Below, piece after piece: positions 8,311 to 15,821 of a DNA stretch of 62,127 nt. The notes below the pieces were generated by a model. It had not been told where the DNA came from, ran no database searches, and worked only from the letters and a program-made list of their open reading frames with translations. This DNA comes from an uncultured bacterium. Its GTDB lineage: Bacteria > Actinomycetota > Coriobacteriia > Coriobacteriales > Atopobiaceae. The stretch lies in NCBI GenBank assembly GCA_905214865.1, contig CAJMNO010000012.1, positions 1 to 62,127 on the forward strand, read 5' to 3'. A program made the position numbers and the translations under genes. How positions within the stretch are numbered: position 1 is the stretch's first letter; each line of letters begins with the position of its first letter.

Positions 8311-9279
8311 GTGGGGGAGAGGGACGTCGTCGCCCTCGAGAGGGTTGACAGGGACGACGGGGACTCCGTTTCCGGGGGAGAGACGCGCGGACAGCAGGCT
8401 CGCAAACCCTCCCTCATGAGGGGGGTCATCCTCACCCTCGCGGGCGGGACGCTCTGGGGACTCAACGGCACGCTCTCCAAGGTGCTCATGGGCACCTACG
8501 GCGTGGACCCGCTCTGGCTTGCCTGTGCGCGCGAGCTCACCGCCTGCTGGCTGTTCCTCGCCGTGGCGGCCACGCACAGCCCCACAAGGCTCAAGGGCTG
8601 CCTGAGCAGCGGCCGGGCGCTGCTCGGCGTGGCGTCCGTGGGCATCTGCTCGATCCTGCTGTCGCAGGTCGCCTACCTCGAGGCCATCGACTGGACCAAC
8701 TCCGCCACGGCAACGGTGCTCCAGAGCCTCTCGGTGGTCATCGTGATGCTCTTCGTGTGCCTGGTGAACAGGCGCCTCCCGCGCAGGCGCGAGCTCGTGG
8801 GGGTGGCGCTGGCGTTTGCCGGCACGTACCTGGTGGCGACCGGTGGCGACCTGGGGGCGCTCAGGCTCCCGCCCATGGGGCTCGCCTGGGGCCTCACCTG
8901 CGCCATCGCGGCGACCATCCTGGCCATCCAGCCCATCAGACTCATCGAGCGCTGGGGAAACTTCACCGTCAACGGCCTGGCGTTCCTGATGTCGGGCATC
9001 GTGCTCTCGGTCTTCGTCCGTCCCTGGGCGCACATGCCGGCGCTCGACGCCATGGGCTGGACGCTCGTGGTGCTCTCCATCGTGTTCGGGACCTTTGGGG
9101 CCTACGCCCTGTACCTGCAGGGTGTCAAGGAGGTCGGGTCCATGCGCGGTGCCATGCTGGGGACCAGCGAGCCCGTCATGGCAACGGTCAGCTCGGTCGT
9201 CCTGCTCGGGGCGGTGTTCTCTCCCGGTGACCTCCTGGGCTTCGCGATGATCATCGCGATGGTGTTCCTCACGGCGTAG
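8311..9279 (+). CDS. EamA (DMT) family transporter
   Basis: A protein of about 322 residues with ten predicted membrane helices in two EamA repeats, starting GVILTLAGGTLWGLNGTLSK in the first helix. DMT-superfamily members export or import metabolites such as amino acids. The substrate is not evident. I prefer the GTG at 8311: AAAGGGGG lies 6 bp upstream, and a possible -10 (TACAGT, 8266-8271) is so close to the alternative ATG at 8275 that this ATG would precede or coincide with the transcript start. The gene is divergent from the peptidase operon and convergent with the stress-protein gene across a strong hairpin. Confidence 0.85.
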   Translation: MGERDVVALERVDRDDGDSVSGGETRGQQARKPSLMRGVILTLAGGTLWGLNGTLSKVLMGTYGVDPLWLACARELTACWLFLAVAATHSPTRLKGCLSSGRALLGVASVGICSILLSQVAYLEAIDWTNSATATVLQSLSVVIVMLFVCLVNRRLPRRRELVGVALAFAGTYLVATGGDLGALRLPPMGLAWGLTCAIAATILAIQPIRLIERWGNFTVNGLAFLMSGIVLSVFVRPWAHMPALDAMGWTLVVLSIVFGTFGAYALYLQGVKEVGSMRGAMLGTSEPVMATVSSVVLLGAVFSPGDLLGFAMIIAMVFLTA

Positions 9280-9317
9280 CGGCGGCGGGTCGTCCCGCCG
9301 CGTAGCCGCACACAAGG

Positions 9318-9359
9318 GGGCGGCGCGGACCAGGAGTCATCGCCCGGTCCGCGCCGCCC
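9318..9359. terminator. Bidirectional terminator between convergent genes
   Basis: GGGCGGCGCGGACC (9318-9331) pairs perfectly with GGTCCGCGCCGCCC (9346-9359) over 14 bp with a 14-nt loop. It lies midway between the ends of the EamA transporter and the universal stress protein, so it can serve both. No long T-run follows on either strand, as is common in very GC-rich genomes. Confidence 0.65.
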
Positions 9360-9389
9360 GTCACGTCTTGCGGGGGTCGTCTGTCTCCG

Positions 9390-9845
9390 CTACCGCTTGA
9401 CCACCAGCACGTCGCACTTGGCGTTGCGGGTGAGGTACGTCGAGATGGAGCCCAGCAGCGCGTACTTGATGGACGAGAGGCCGCGCGCGCCACAGATCAC
9501 GAGGTCGGGCTCGATGGCGTCGAGCATCTCCTCCTTCAGGGTCTCGCGGATGCGCCCGGCCTTAACGATGACCTCGATCTTCTTGATCTGGTTGTTCTCC
9601 TCCTGCGCCTCCTTGACCTTGTCGGCGATCGAGGCGCGGAAGCTCTTCTCCAGGTCGTTGATCAGCTCGAAGGGGTAGGTCCCCGCCGTCTCGAGCGCGG
9701 TCGAGTCGATGACGTGGCCAATGTAGAGCTCTGCGTTGTTGTTTGCCGCCACGATTATGGCTCGGTCGAGCACCTTGTCCTGCTGCTCGCTGCCGTCCAG
9801 GGAGACGAACACCTTGTCATACCCAAGGTCCTGATACACCGTCAT
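9390..9845 (-). CDS. Universal stress protein, UspA family
   Basis: A 151-residue protein with the Usp fold pattern. A first beta strand (KVFVSLDGSEQQDK) is followed by a helix, and the ATP-type phosphate loop near the C terminus reads GARGLSSIKYALLGS, then TRNAKCDVLVVK. The G-2x-G-9x-G(S/T) consensus is partly kept, so nucleotide binding is plausible. The ATG at 9843-9845 is chosen because GGAGG lies 8 bp upstream. An in-frame GTG three codons earlier overlaps that site. It stands alone and is convergent with the EamA gene. Confidence 0.88.
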   Translation of the reverse strand: MTVYQDLGYDKVFVSLDGSEQQDKVLDRAIIVAANNNAELYIGHVIDSTALETAGTYPFELINDLEKSFRASIADKVKEAQEENNQIKKIEVIVKAGRIRETLKEEMLDAIEPDLVICGARGLSSIKYALLGSISTYLTRNAKCDVLVVKR

Positions 9846-10087
9846 GTCAAACACCTCCGGAATCGTGTGGTAACGCCATCCGTTGCCTGCAATCTACCCG
9901 TTTGGGGCGCGTCGGCGGGGGAGGCATCCGCAAACGGCCCGTCCGGTCGCTCCGTGGCCGGCGGGCAAGACGCGCTGCCCCCGGCATCGCCATCAACCTG
10001 CGGACTTCATGGTTTCTCGCCCTGCCGTCCCCGGCCTGGGGGATGGCGCATCACTATTGGTAGGCTGCCTATCTGAGGAGGACATCC

Positions 10088-11023
10088 TTGAATCTGATCG
10101 AGTTGCTCAAGGCCGCGCTGTACGGCGTGGTGGAGGGAGTCACCGAGTGGCTTCCCATTTCGTCGACGGGGCACATGCTCCTGCTCGACCAGTTCGTCAA
10201 GCTGGACGTGTCCAAGGACTTCTGGGACATGTTCCTCGTGGTGATCCAGCTGGGCGCCATCCTCGCCGTGTGCGTCCTCTTCTTCCACCAGCTCAACCCC
10301 TTCTCCCGGTCCAAGACCGCTGACGAGCGCAAGTCCACCTGGGGGCTCTGGGCAAAGATCGTCGTGGCGTGCCTGCCCGCCGCGGTCATAGGCATCCCCC
10401 TGGATGACTGGATGGAGGAGCACCTGGGCAGCCCGTTCGTGATCGCCGCGGCGCTCATCGTCTACGGCGTCATCTTCATCGTCATCGAGAACGTGCGCGA
10501 GCACAGGGCGGTCGAGATCGCCGAGTCGGGAGTGCGGCCCGCGGGTCCCAAGCACCTCTCCCGCCCGAGCGTCGAGGACGACGCCAGCCTCGCGTCCCTC
10601 GCCGACGTTGAGGCGCCCGTGCAGGACGTCGACTCCATCGGCTGGGGCACTGCGATCGGCATCGGCCTGTTCCAGGTCCTGAGCATAGTCCCTGGCACGT
10701 CGCGCTCCGGATCCACCATCATCGGCGGTCTCGTCCTGGGATGCTCGCGCGCCGCCGCAGCCGAGTTCACGTTCTACCTGGCCGTTCCCGTCATGGTCGG
10801 CGCCAGCGGCCTGCGCCTGGTCAAGTACTTCCTCAAGGGCAACGCCTTCAGCACCAACGAGACGGCGATCCTGCTCACGGGCTGCATCGTTGCCTTCGTG
10901 GTCTCGCTGCTGGCCATCCGCTTCCTCATGGGCTTTGTGAAGAAGCACGACTTCAAGCCCTTCGGCTGGTATCGCATCCTGCTGGGCGTCGCGGTCATCG
11001 CGTACTTCGCCCTCGTGGCATAG
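10088..11023 (+). CDS. uppP: Undecaprenyl-diphosphate phosphatase
   Basis: Integral membrane phosphatase that recycles undecaprenyl diphosphate to the monophosphate carrier for cell-wall synthesis. The first catalytic motif, EGVTEWLPISSTGH, supplies E16, E20 and H29, and the second, PGTSRSG, supplies R206. At 311 residues it is longer than the usual ~270. The excess lies at about 141-182, a charged hydrophilic insertion between membrane helices ending near VQDVDSIGW. The TTG start has a strong GAGGAGG 7 bp upstream. It is followed after about 96 bp by the phosphatase gene. Confidence 0.95.
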   Translation: MNLIELLKAALYGVVEGVTEWLPISSTGHMLLLDQFVKLDVSKDFWDMFLVVIQLGAILAVCVLFFHQLNPFSRSKTADERKSTWGLWAKIVVACLPAAVIGIPLDDWMEEHLGSPFVIAAALIVYGVIFIVIENVREHRAVEIAESGVRPAGPKHLSRPSVEDDASLASLADVEAPVQDVDSIGWGTAIGIGLFQVLSIVPGTSRSGSTIIGGLVLGCSRAAAAEFTFYLAVPVMVGASGLRLVKYFLKGNAFSTNETAILLTGCIVAFVVSLLAIRFLMGFVKKHDFKPFGWYRILLGVAVIAYFALVA

Positions 11024-11119
11024 GCTTCGCCAAATGGTGTCGTGACGCCCGCCGGCGGGTTCCCTCCTGCCGACGGGCGTCTCCCGTCTCCGCCCGCGTC
11101 GACAATAGGGAGTGCTGAC

Positions 11120-11650
11120 ATGACAAGGATCCTGTTCGTCTGCCACGGAAACATCTGCCGCTCGACCATGGCGCAGTTCGTGATGGACGAGCTCGCCCGG
11201 CGCGCGGGCATGTCGGGCGAGGTGTCGTGCGACAGCGCCGCCACCAGCACGGAGGAGCTGGGCAACGACGTCCACCCCGGCACGCGGGAGCAGCTCCGGT
11301 GGGCGGGGATTCCGTGCGGGCACCACCGCTCGCGCCAGATGGGGCCGCGGGACTACCGCGACTTCGACCTGATCGTGGGGATGGACGCGGACAACATGGA
11401 CGGCATCACGCGCCTCCTCCTGGGCGAGACGGGCCCGGGCTGGTCGTGGCCGCCCACCACGGGGGAGCAGCGCCGTCGCGCGGACCCCAAGGGCAAGGTG
11501 TCGAGGCTGCTCGACTGGGCAGGCCTCGACCGAGACGTCGCCGACCCCTGGTACACGGGCGACTTCGTGGCGACCTACCACGACGTGCTTGCCGGCTGCC
11601 AGGCGATGCTGGATGCGATCAAGGAGGGCCGCACCTCTCCCCTGGAATAG
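11120..11650 (+). CDS. Low-molecular-weight protein-tyrosine phosphatase
   Basis: A 176-residue enzyme with the P-loop CHGNICRS right at the N terminus (nucleophile C8, R14) and the general-acid loop DPWYTGDF near the C terminus. Both are diagnostic of the LMW-PTP family, which dephosphorylates protein tyrosines and sometimes arginines, often in control of surface polysaccharide synthesis. The ATG at 11120 is used because the catalytic loop must lie next to the N terminus. The frame also extends upstream without a better start. Confidence 0.92.
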   Translation: MTRILFVCHGNICRSTMAQFVMDELARRAGMSGEVSCDSAATSTEELGNDVHPGTREQLRWAGIPCGHHRSRQMGPRDYRDFDLIVGMDADNMDGITRLLLGETGPGWSWPPTTGEQRRRADPKGKVSRLLDWAGLDRDVADPWYTGDFVATYHDVLAGCQAMLDAIKEGRTSPLE

Positions 11651-11703
11651 CGTGCCGTAGGGCGCGCGACGGTGCCGATGGTGTGTCCCGGGGTCCCAAA
11701 CGC

Positions 11704-11709
11704 TACCAT
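11704..11709 (+). promoter_or_regulatory. Putative -10 element (TACCAT) of the dCMP deaminase gene
   Basis: TACCAT fits the TANNNT pattern that recurs 25-45 bp before start codons of first genes in this window. The predicted transcript would start near 11716 and have a leader of about 28 nt. No clear TTGACA-like -35 is visible. Confidence 0.35.
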
Positions 11710-11743
11710 GGGGGAGCATGGTACCTCGAGGATTGGTGGAGAC

Positions 11744-12226
11744 ATGCCGGGCAAGCGTTCTAACGTCATCTCGTGGGACGAGTTCTTCATGCGCGTCGCG
11801 ATCGCGGCCGCGCTGCGCAGCAAGGACCCCAAGACGCAGGTCGGCGCCTGCATCGCGGACACCAACAACCGCATCCTCTCCGTGGGCTACAACGGCACTC
11901 CCTCGGGCATCAACGACGACGAGTTCCCCTGGGGCACGTCGGACGACCCGCTCTTCGACAAGCACAACTACGTGATCCACGCCGAGGCAAACGCGATCCT
12001 CAACTATCGCGGCTCGCTCAAGGACATGCAGGGCGGGCGCGTGTACGTCACGCTCTTCCCCTGCCAGGAGTGCGCCAAGATGCTGGTCCAGGCGGGGATA
12101 GGCGAGGTCGTGTACCTGGACGACAAGTACGAGGGGACCACCGGCAACCTGGTAGCGCGCTCGGTGTTCGACCGCTGTGGCGTGGGCTACCGGCAGATCC
12201 ACCTTCGCGAGCAGGCACTCGAGTAG
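11744..12226 (+). CDS. comEB: Deoxycytidylate (dCMP) deaminase
   Basis: A 160-residue zinc deaminase converting dCMP to dUMP for thymidylate synthesis. Zinc ligands and the proton shuttle are visible: HAE at residues 79-81 and PCQEC with C107 and C110. SVGYNGTPSG is a typical nucleotide-binding segment of the ComE/dCMP deaminase family. The ATG at 11744 is preferred because GGTGGAG precedes it and homologous proteins begin close to the first conserved helix. The stop lies 2 bp before the next start, so the two genes form an operon. Confidence 0.93.
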   Translation: MPGKRSNVISWDEFFMRVAIAAALRSKDPKTQVGACIADTNNRILSVGYNGTPSGINDDEFPWGTSDDPLFDKHNYVIHAEANAILNYRGSLKDMQGGRVYVTLFPCQECAKMLVQAGIGEVVYLDDKYEGTTGNLVARSVFDRCGVGYRQIHLREQALE

Positions 12227-12228
12227 GG

Positions 12229-13404
12229 ATGGAGCTCCTCTCTCCCGCAGGCGGTCCCGAGCAGCTGGCGCTCGCCATCCACTTTGGCGCCGACAGCGTG
12301 TACCTGGCGGGCAGGCGCTGGGGCATGCGGTCGCGTGCCGCCAACTTCGACGACGAGGGCCTTGCCCGGGCGGTCGCCTATGCCCATCGACATCGCGTGC
12401 GCGTGCACGTGACGGTCAACACCGTGATGCGCGACCGCGACGTGGACGAGCTGCCCGCGTTCCTCGGCCTCCTCGACGACATCGGGGTCGACGCGGTCAT
12501 CGCCGCAGACCTTGCCGCAATCTCGCTTGCGCGGGAGTTTGCGCCCAACGTCGCCATCCACGTCTCAACGCAGGCGAGCGTCATGAGCGCCCGCGCCGCC
12601 GAGGAGTACGCGCGACTGGGCGCCACCAGGGTGGTCCTGGGGCGAGAGATGACCCTCTCCCAAATTGCCGGGCTGCGCCGTCGGGTCACGGACCAGCTGG
12701 AGCTCGAGTGCTTCGCGCACGGCTCGATGTGCATGGCATACTCGGGCCGCTGCCTGCTCTCCGCGCACCTCATGGGCCCCGGGCGCTCCGCGTCGGACGG
12801 TTCCTGCGCCCAGCCCTGCCGCTGGGCGTGGAGGCTGGGGGAGGAGAGGGACCCGTCCATCTCGGCCACGCTGGAACGCGACGGCGAGGCGAGCTACCTC
12901 CTCTCGTCCAACGACCTCTGCATGATCGATCACCTGGGCGAGCTGCGCCAGGTGGGCGTGGACTGCATCAAGCTGGAGGGTCGGAACAAGGGCGCGTACT
13001 ATGCCGCGGCGGTCACCAACGCGTACCGGCACGTCCTCGACGGCGACCCGGTGCAACCATGGCGAGACGAGCTCGACCTCGTGAGCCACCGACCCTACTC
13101 CACCGGCTTCTACCTGGGCGAGCCCACGCAGAACCCCGGACGGTGGGACTATGCGCGCGACCGCCGGCTCGTCGCGGTCGTGGAGGGGTGCGAGAGGTGC
13201 GAGGGAGGTTGGCTGGCGACCGTCCGGTGCCGGAACCGTGCGGAGGCGGGCGTGGAGGTCGACGTGCTGTCTCCGGGCGCGCCCGTCCGCTCGGCCACGC
13301 TTGGGGAGGCCCTCGTCACCAACGGACAGGCCTACGACGTGCCGCTCCCGTTCTCGGTGGAGCCCCTTGATCTGCTCTGCGTGCGAGAGGACCGTGGCGA
13401 CTGA
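12229..13404 (+). CDS. U32 peptidase family protein
   Basis: A 391-residue protein with the U32 signature ELECFAHGSMCMAYSGRC at about 158-175, including cysteines C161, C168 and C175, and the N-terminal start ELLSPAGGPEQL. U32 proteins were first described as collagenases, but several (TrhP/RlhA type) are now known to act in tRNA or rRNA hydroxylation, which is more likely for a cytoplasmic protein. The ATG follows the upstream stop by 2 bp. The C-terminal ~80 residues look like the beta-barrel-type tail of this family. Confidence 0.85.
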   Translation: MELLSPAGGPEQLALAIHFGADSVYLAGRRWGMRSRAANFDDEGLARAVAYAHRHRVRVHVTVNTVMRDRDVDELPAFLGLLDDIGVDAVIAADLAAISLAREFAPNVAIHVSTQASVMSARAAEEYARLGATRVVLGREMTLSQIAGLRRRVTDQLELECFAHGSMCMAYSGRCLLSAHLMGPGRSASDGSCAQPCRWAWRLGEERDPSISATLERDGEASYLLSSNDLCMIDHLGELRQVGVDCIKLEGRNKGAYYAAAVTNAYRHVLDGDPVQPWRDELDLVSHRPYSTGFYLGEPTQNPGRWDYARDRRLVAVVEGCERCEGGWLATVRCRNRAEAGVEVDVLSPGAPVRSATLGEALVTNGQAYDVPLPFSVEPLDLLCVREDRGD

Positions 13405-13405
13405 G

Positions 13406-13430
13406 CCGACGGTTCCCTGGGAACCGTCGG
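13406..13430 (+). terminator. Perfect inverted repeat after the U32 gene
   Basis: CCGACGGTTCCC (13406-13417) is followed after one base by its exact complement (13419-13430), two bases beyond the stop codon. In RNA the top pairs would open into a 3-5 nt loop. No T-run follows, so intrinsic termination is probable but not certain. Confidence 0.5.
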
Positions 13431-13570
13431 CCGAAGGACCGGATTCCGCTGGCTGTCAGCGCTGCGGGGATTCGGGTGGAGGAAGAGCGCGAAGAAGGGT
13501 GCGGTCGGCCCATCCCGTGTCGCCGGGAAAGAACTCACTTTTGATGGATGACTATCAGGATTCAAACCGT

Positions 13571-13911
13571 GGCGACAAACTCCCGACGTGAGTGCACATA
13601 TCGGGTTCCCGCTGCCAGGATAGTCCGTTTCCCGGGTATCACCCCAGTTGAATATCAATCAGAAATTGAGCCATGGCAGCAAGCTCCCGATGTGAGCGCT
13701 CATTCCGGGCATCCATTGCCATTTGACCCCAAAGGAGGGATGGGTTGGCAACAAACTCCCGACGTGAGTGCACGTATCGGGAATTTGCTGCCAACCGCTG
13801 GCCTCTGGAATCTCGTGTGACCCAACTACCTGCATAAACTCGGTATTGGCCTGAATGACGGGAAGAGATGATGCTGGCAATGGCGCTCATATCGGGCTTC
13901 TGCCGCCATGG
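13571..13911. repeat. Array of four ~50-bp palindromes, GTGAGTGCAC type
   Basis: The copies lie at about 13571-13618, 13674-13721, 13745-13794 and 13874-13911 (the last lacks its left arm). The clearest runs from 13745 to 13794: outer arms TTGGCAACAAA and TTTGCTGCCAA, inner arms CCCGA and TCGGG, core CGTGAGTGCACGTA. Inner centres are about 13593.5, 13697.5, 13769.5 and 13884.5, giving steps of 104, 72 and 115 bp. The outer arms follow the same TGNCA-NN-AAA plan as the GTGTACAC-type array that follows. Confidence 0.75.
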
Positions 13912-14001
13912 TACGAACCTTGATGCATGGCACGTGTGGCTTTGGAGGTCCCGGGGAAGGCGGCACTCGTTGACCGCACGTTCCCGCTGTCGGGTGCTCG
14001 C

Positions 14002-14327
14002 GTCTGAAATCGCGTTCCGTGTGTACACACGGGATGGACTTTCTGACAAGGTGGGGTTGCTGACGCCCGGCCAACGGGGGGAATGCGCCGGGGTGACGCC
14101 TCCATGTCAGAAACCTCGTAGCGCGTGTACACGCGAGATGACCTTTCCGACATCCGTGGGCTGGAGAGGTCCCCCTCTGTCTGAAATCGCATCCCGCGTG
14201 TACACGCGGGATGGACTTTCTGACAAGGTGGGGTTGCTGACGCCCCTCCAACGGGGGGGATGCGCCGGGGTGACGCCTCCATGTCAGAAACCTCGTGGCG
14301 CGTGTACACGCGGGACGGACTTTCTGG
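14002..14327. repeat. Array of four ~46-bp palindromes, GTGTACAC type
   Basis: Copies at 14002-14048, 14106-14151, 14179-14224 and 14283-14327. Each reads GTCNGAAA, then about eight variable bases, a perfect inner palindrome around GTGTACAC (for example CCCGCGTGTACACGCGGG), and a mirrored arm ending TTTCTGAC. The GTAC centres are 14024.5, 14128.5, 14201.5 and 14305.5, with steps of 104, 73 and 104 bp. Copies 1-2 and 3-4 are also a direct duplication of about 177-bp period that includes the DNA between them. Confidence 0.8.
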
Positions 14328-14483
14328 TACGACGGAGACGCCCTTCCCTTCTTTGACTACGAGGGCGTCTAGGTGCCGTTAGCAAGGGAACCCTTGAGTT
14401 TACCTGCGCGCGGGTCACCGTTGAGCTCAAGCACGTAAGGTACCGGGCCCACGGTGCCCTGGATACGCCGGAAGCGCCCGGTG

Positions 14484-15665
14484 CTACTTGGCGGGGGACA
14501 CGTACCCACTGTCCACGGTGATCTGGCACCGGGCCTCGGGAACGCGCTCCCTCACGGCGGCACACACGCGCTCGCGCAGCTCGTCGTCGCTCATGCCAAG
14601 GTCGTCCGGCCTCACCACGTCCAGGGTCACCAGGTGGTCGTCGCTGTCCTTGCCGTGCTCCGTGTCCACGTCGTGCACGGAGAGACGCGGGTCTATCTGC
14701 CGTACGCGCACGTTGAGCCAGTTCATGAGGTCGCGCCCGCCCGCGCCCATCTCCACAGGGTCGCAGTGCAGCACGATGCGCAGGTTGTCCTGCTCCAGCA
14801 GGTCGCGCTCGATCTGGTCGAGCACACGATGGCTCTCGCGCACCGTGGTGTCGGCGTTCATCTGCACGTGCGCGCTCGCAAACTGTCGGCCGGGGCCGTA
14901 GTCGTGGATCAGGAGGTCGTGCGTCCCCAGCACTCCGGGATAGCCCAGGATCTTGTCGTGAACCCTCTGCACCAGCTGCTCGTTGGGGGTGTCTCCCAGG
15001 AGGGGGTTCACGGTGTCGCCCAGCAGGCCAAAGCCGCTCCACACGATGAAGATGGCGACCGCGAGGCCCATCCAGCCGTCCAGGTCCAGGGGCGTGGTGG
15101 CAGAGACGATCGCGGCAACCAGCACCGCGGAGCTGGTTATCACGTCGTTGCGCGAGTCCACCGCGGTGGCCTCGAGCGTGACGCTGTCTATGCGGCGCGC
15201 GAGCGTGCGGTTGAAGTGAGCCATCCACAGCTTCACTCCGATGGAGAGGAGCAGCGCCAGGACGGTCGCCATGCCAAACTCGACCGGGCTGGGGCTCATG
15301 ATGCGCTCGATGCTGGAGCGCCCCAGCTCCACGCCCACCAGGATGATCATGACCGAGACGAGCATGCCCGCCAGGTATTCGTAGCGCCCATGGCCATAGG
15401 GATGCCCCTGGTCTGCGGGCCGGCTCGCGAGTTTGAAGCCCACGAGGCTCACGATGTTGCTCGAGGCGTCGGAGAGGTTGTTCACGGCGTCCGCCACGAT
15501 CGAGACCGAGCCCGAGAGCACGCCCACGAGACCCTTGGCGGCGCAGAGCACCAGGTTGAGCACGATGCAGGTCATGCTCGAGAGAAGCCCGTAGCTTGCG
15601 CGCACGCGGGGGTTGCCCACGTCGTCGGAGTCCCTCACGAACGTCCTCACCAGCCAGGAGACCAT
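14484..15665 (-). CDS. Cation diffusion facilitator (CDF) family metal exporter
   Basis: A 393-residue membrane protein exchanging divalent metal ions such as Zn2+, Fe2+ or Mn2+ for protons. Six membrane helices are predicted over residues ~25-225. Metal-site motifs are DAVNNLSDASSN in helix 2 and AVDSRNDVITS in helix 5. A cytoplasmic C-terminal region follows that is longer than usual (to 393) and includes a ferredoxin-like dimerisation domain. The ATG at 15663-15665 has GAGGGGGAG upstream. A much longer upstream open frame is antisense to the helicase gene and was not used. The metal specificity is unknown. Confidence 0.92.
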   Translation of the reverse strand: MVSWLVRTFVRDSDDVGNPRVRASYGLLSSMTCIVLNLVLCAAKGLVGVLSGSVSIVADAVNNLSDASSNIVSLVGFKLASRPADQGHPYGHGRYEYLAGMLVSVMIILVGVELGRSSIERIMSPSPVEFGMATVLALLLSIGVKLWMAHFNRTLARRIDSVTLEATAVDSRNDVITSSAVLVAAIVSATTPLDLDGWMGLAVAIFIVWSGFGLLGDTVNPLLGDTPNEQLVQRVHDKILGYPGVLGTHDLLIHDYGPGRQFASAHVQMNADTTVRESHRVLDQIERDLLEQDNLRIVLHCDPVEMGAGGRDLMNWLNVRVRQIDPRLSVHDVDTEHGKDSDDHLVTLDVVRPDDLGMSDDELRERVCAAVRERVPEARCQITVDSGYVSPAK

Positions 15666-15784
15666 GGCCCTCTCCCCCTCCTCGTGTCCAGAGGGCGAGT
15701 GTAGCGCTTTCCCGTCCGCGCCGCAGCACTCCGCACATCGTCTGGAGTCCTCGCGGGAGGGGCGCCTCCGTCCGCGGTCACGGC

Positions 15785-15790
15785 TAGACT
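15785..15790 (+). promoter_or_regulatory. Putative -10 element (TAGACT) of the helicase operon
   Basis: TAGACT lies 31 bp before the helicase ATG. The transcript would start near 15797 with a leader of about 25 nt carrying the AGGAG ribosome binding site. No obvious -35 is present. Confidence 0.35.
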
Positions 15791-15821
15791 CTTCACGGAC
15801 AAACCAAGACAGAGGAGACGC

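Larger units (their letters stand above)
13405..14483. other. Non-coding palindrome island between the U32 and CDF genes
   Basis: Nearly 1.1 kb with no credible gene. Small frames here repeat the same peptides because they run through repeated DNA, lack ribosome binding sites and exist on both strands at once. It contains a terminator-like hairpin (13406-13430), four GTGAGTGCAC-type palindromes (13571-13911) and four GTGTACAC-type palindromes (14002-14327). Confidence 0.7.

Noticed and set aside
13571..14327. CRISPR array
   Set aside because: Repeats are palindromic and diverged, spacers differ widely in length, some spacers are themselves duplicated, and no cas genes are present.
13548..14356. 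Several 70-160-residue frames in the palindrome island, on both strands
   Set aside because: They repeat the same peptides because they translate repeated palindromes, lack ribosome binding sites and overlap each other in opposite directions.
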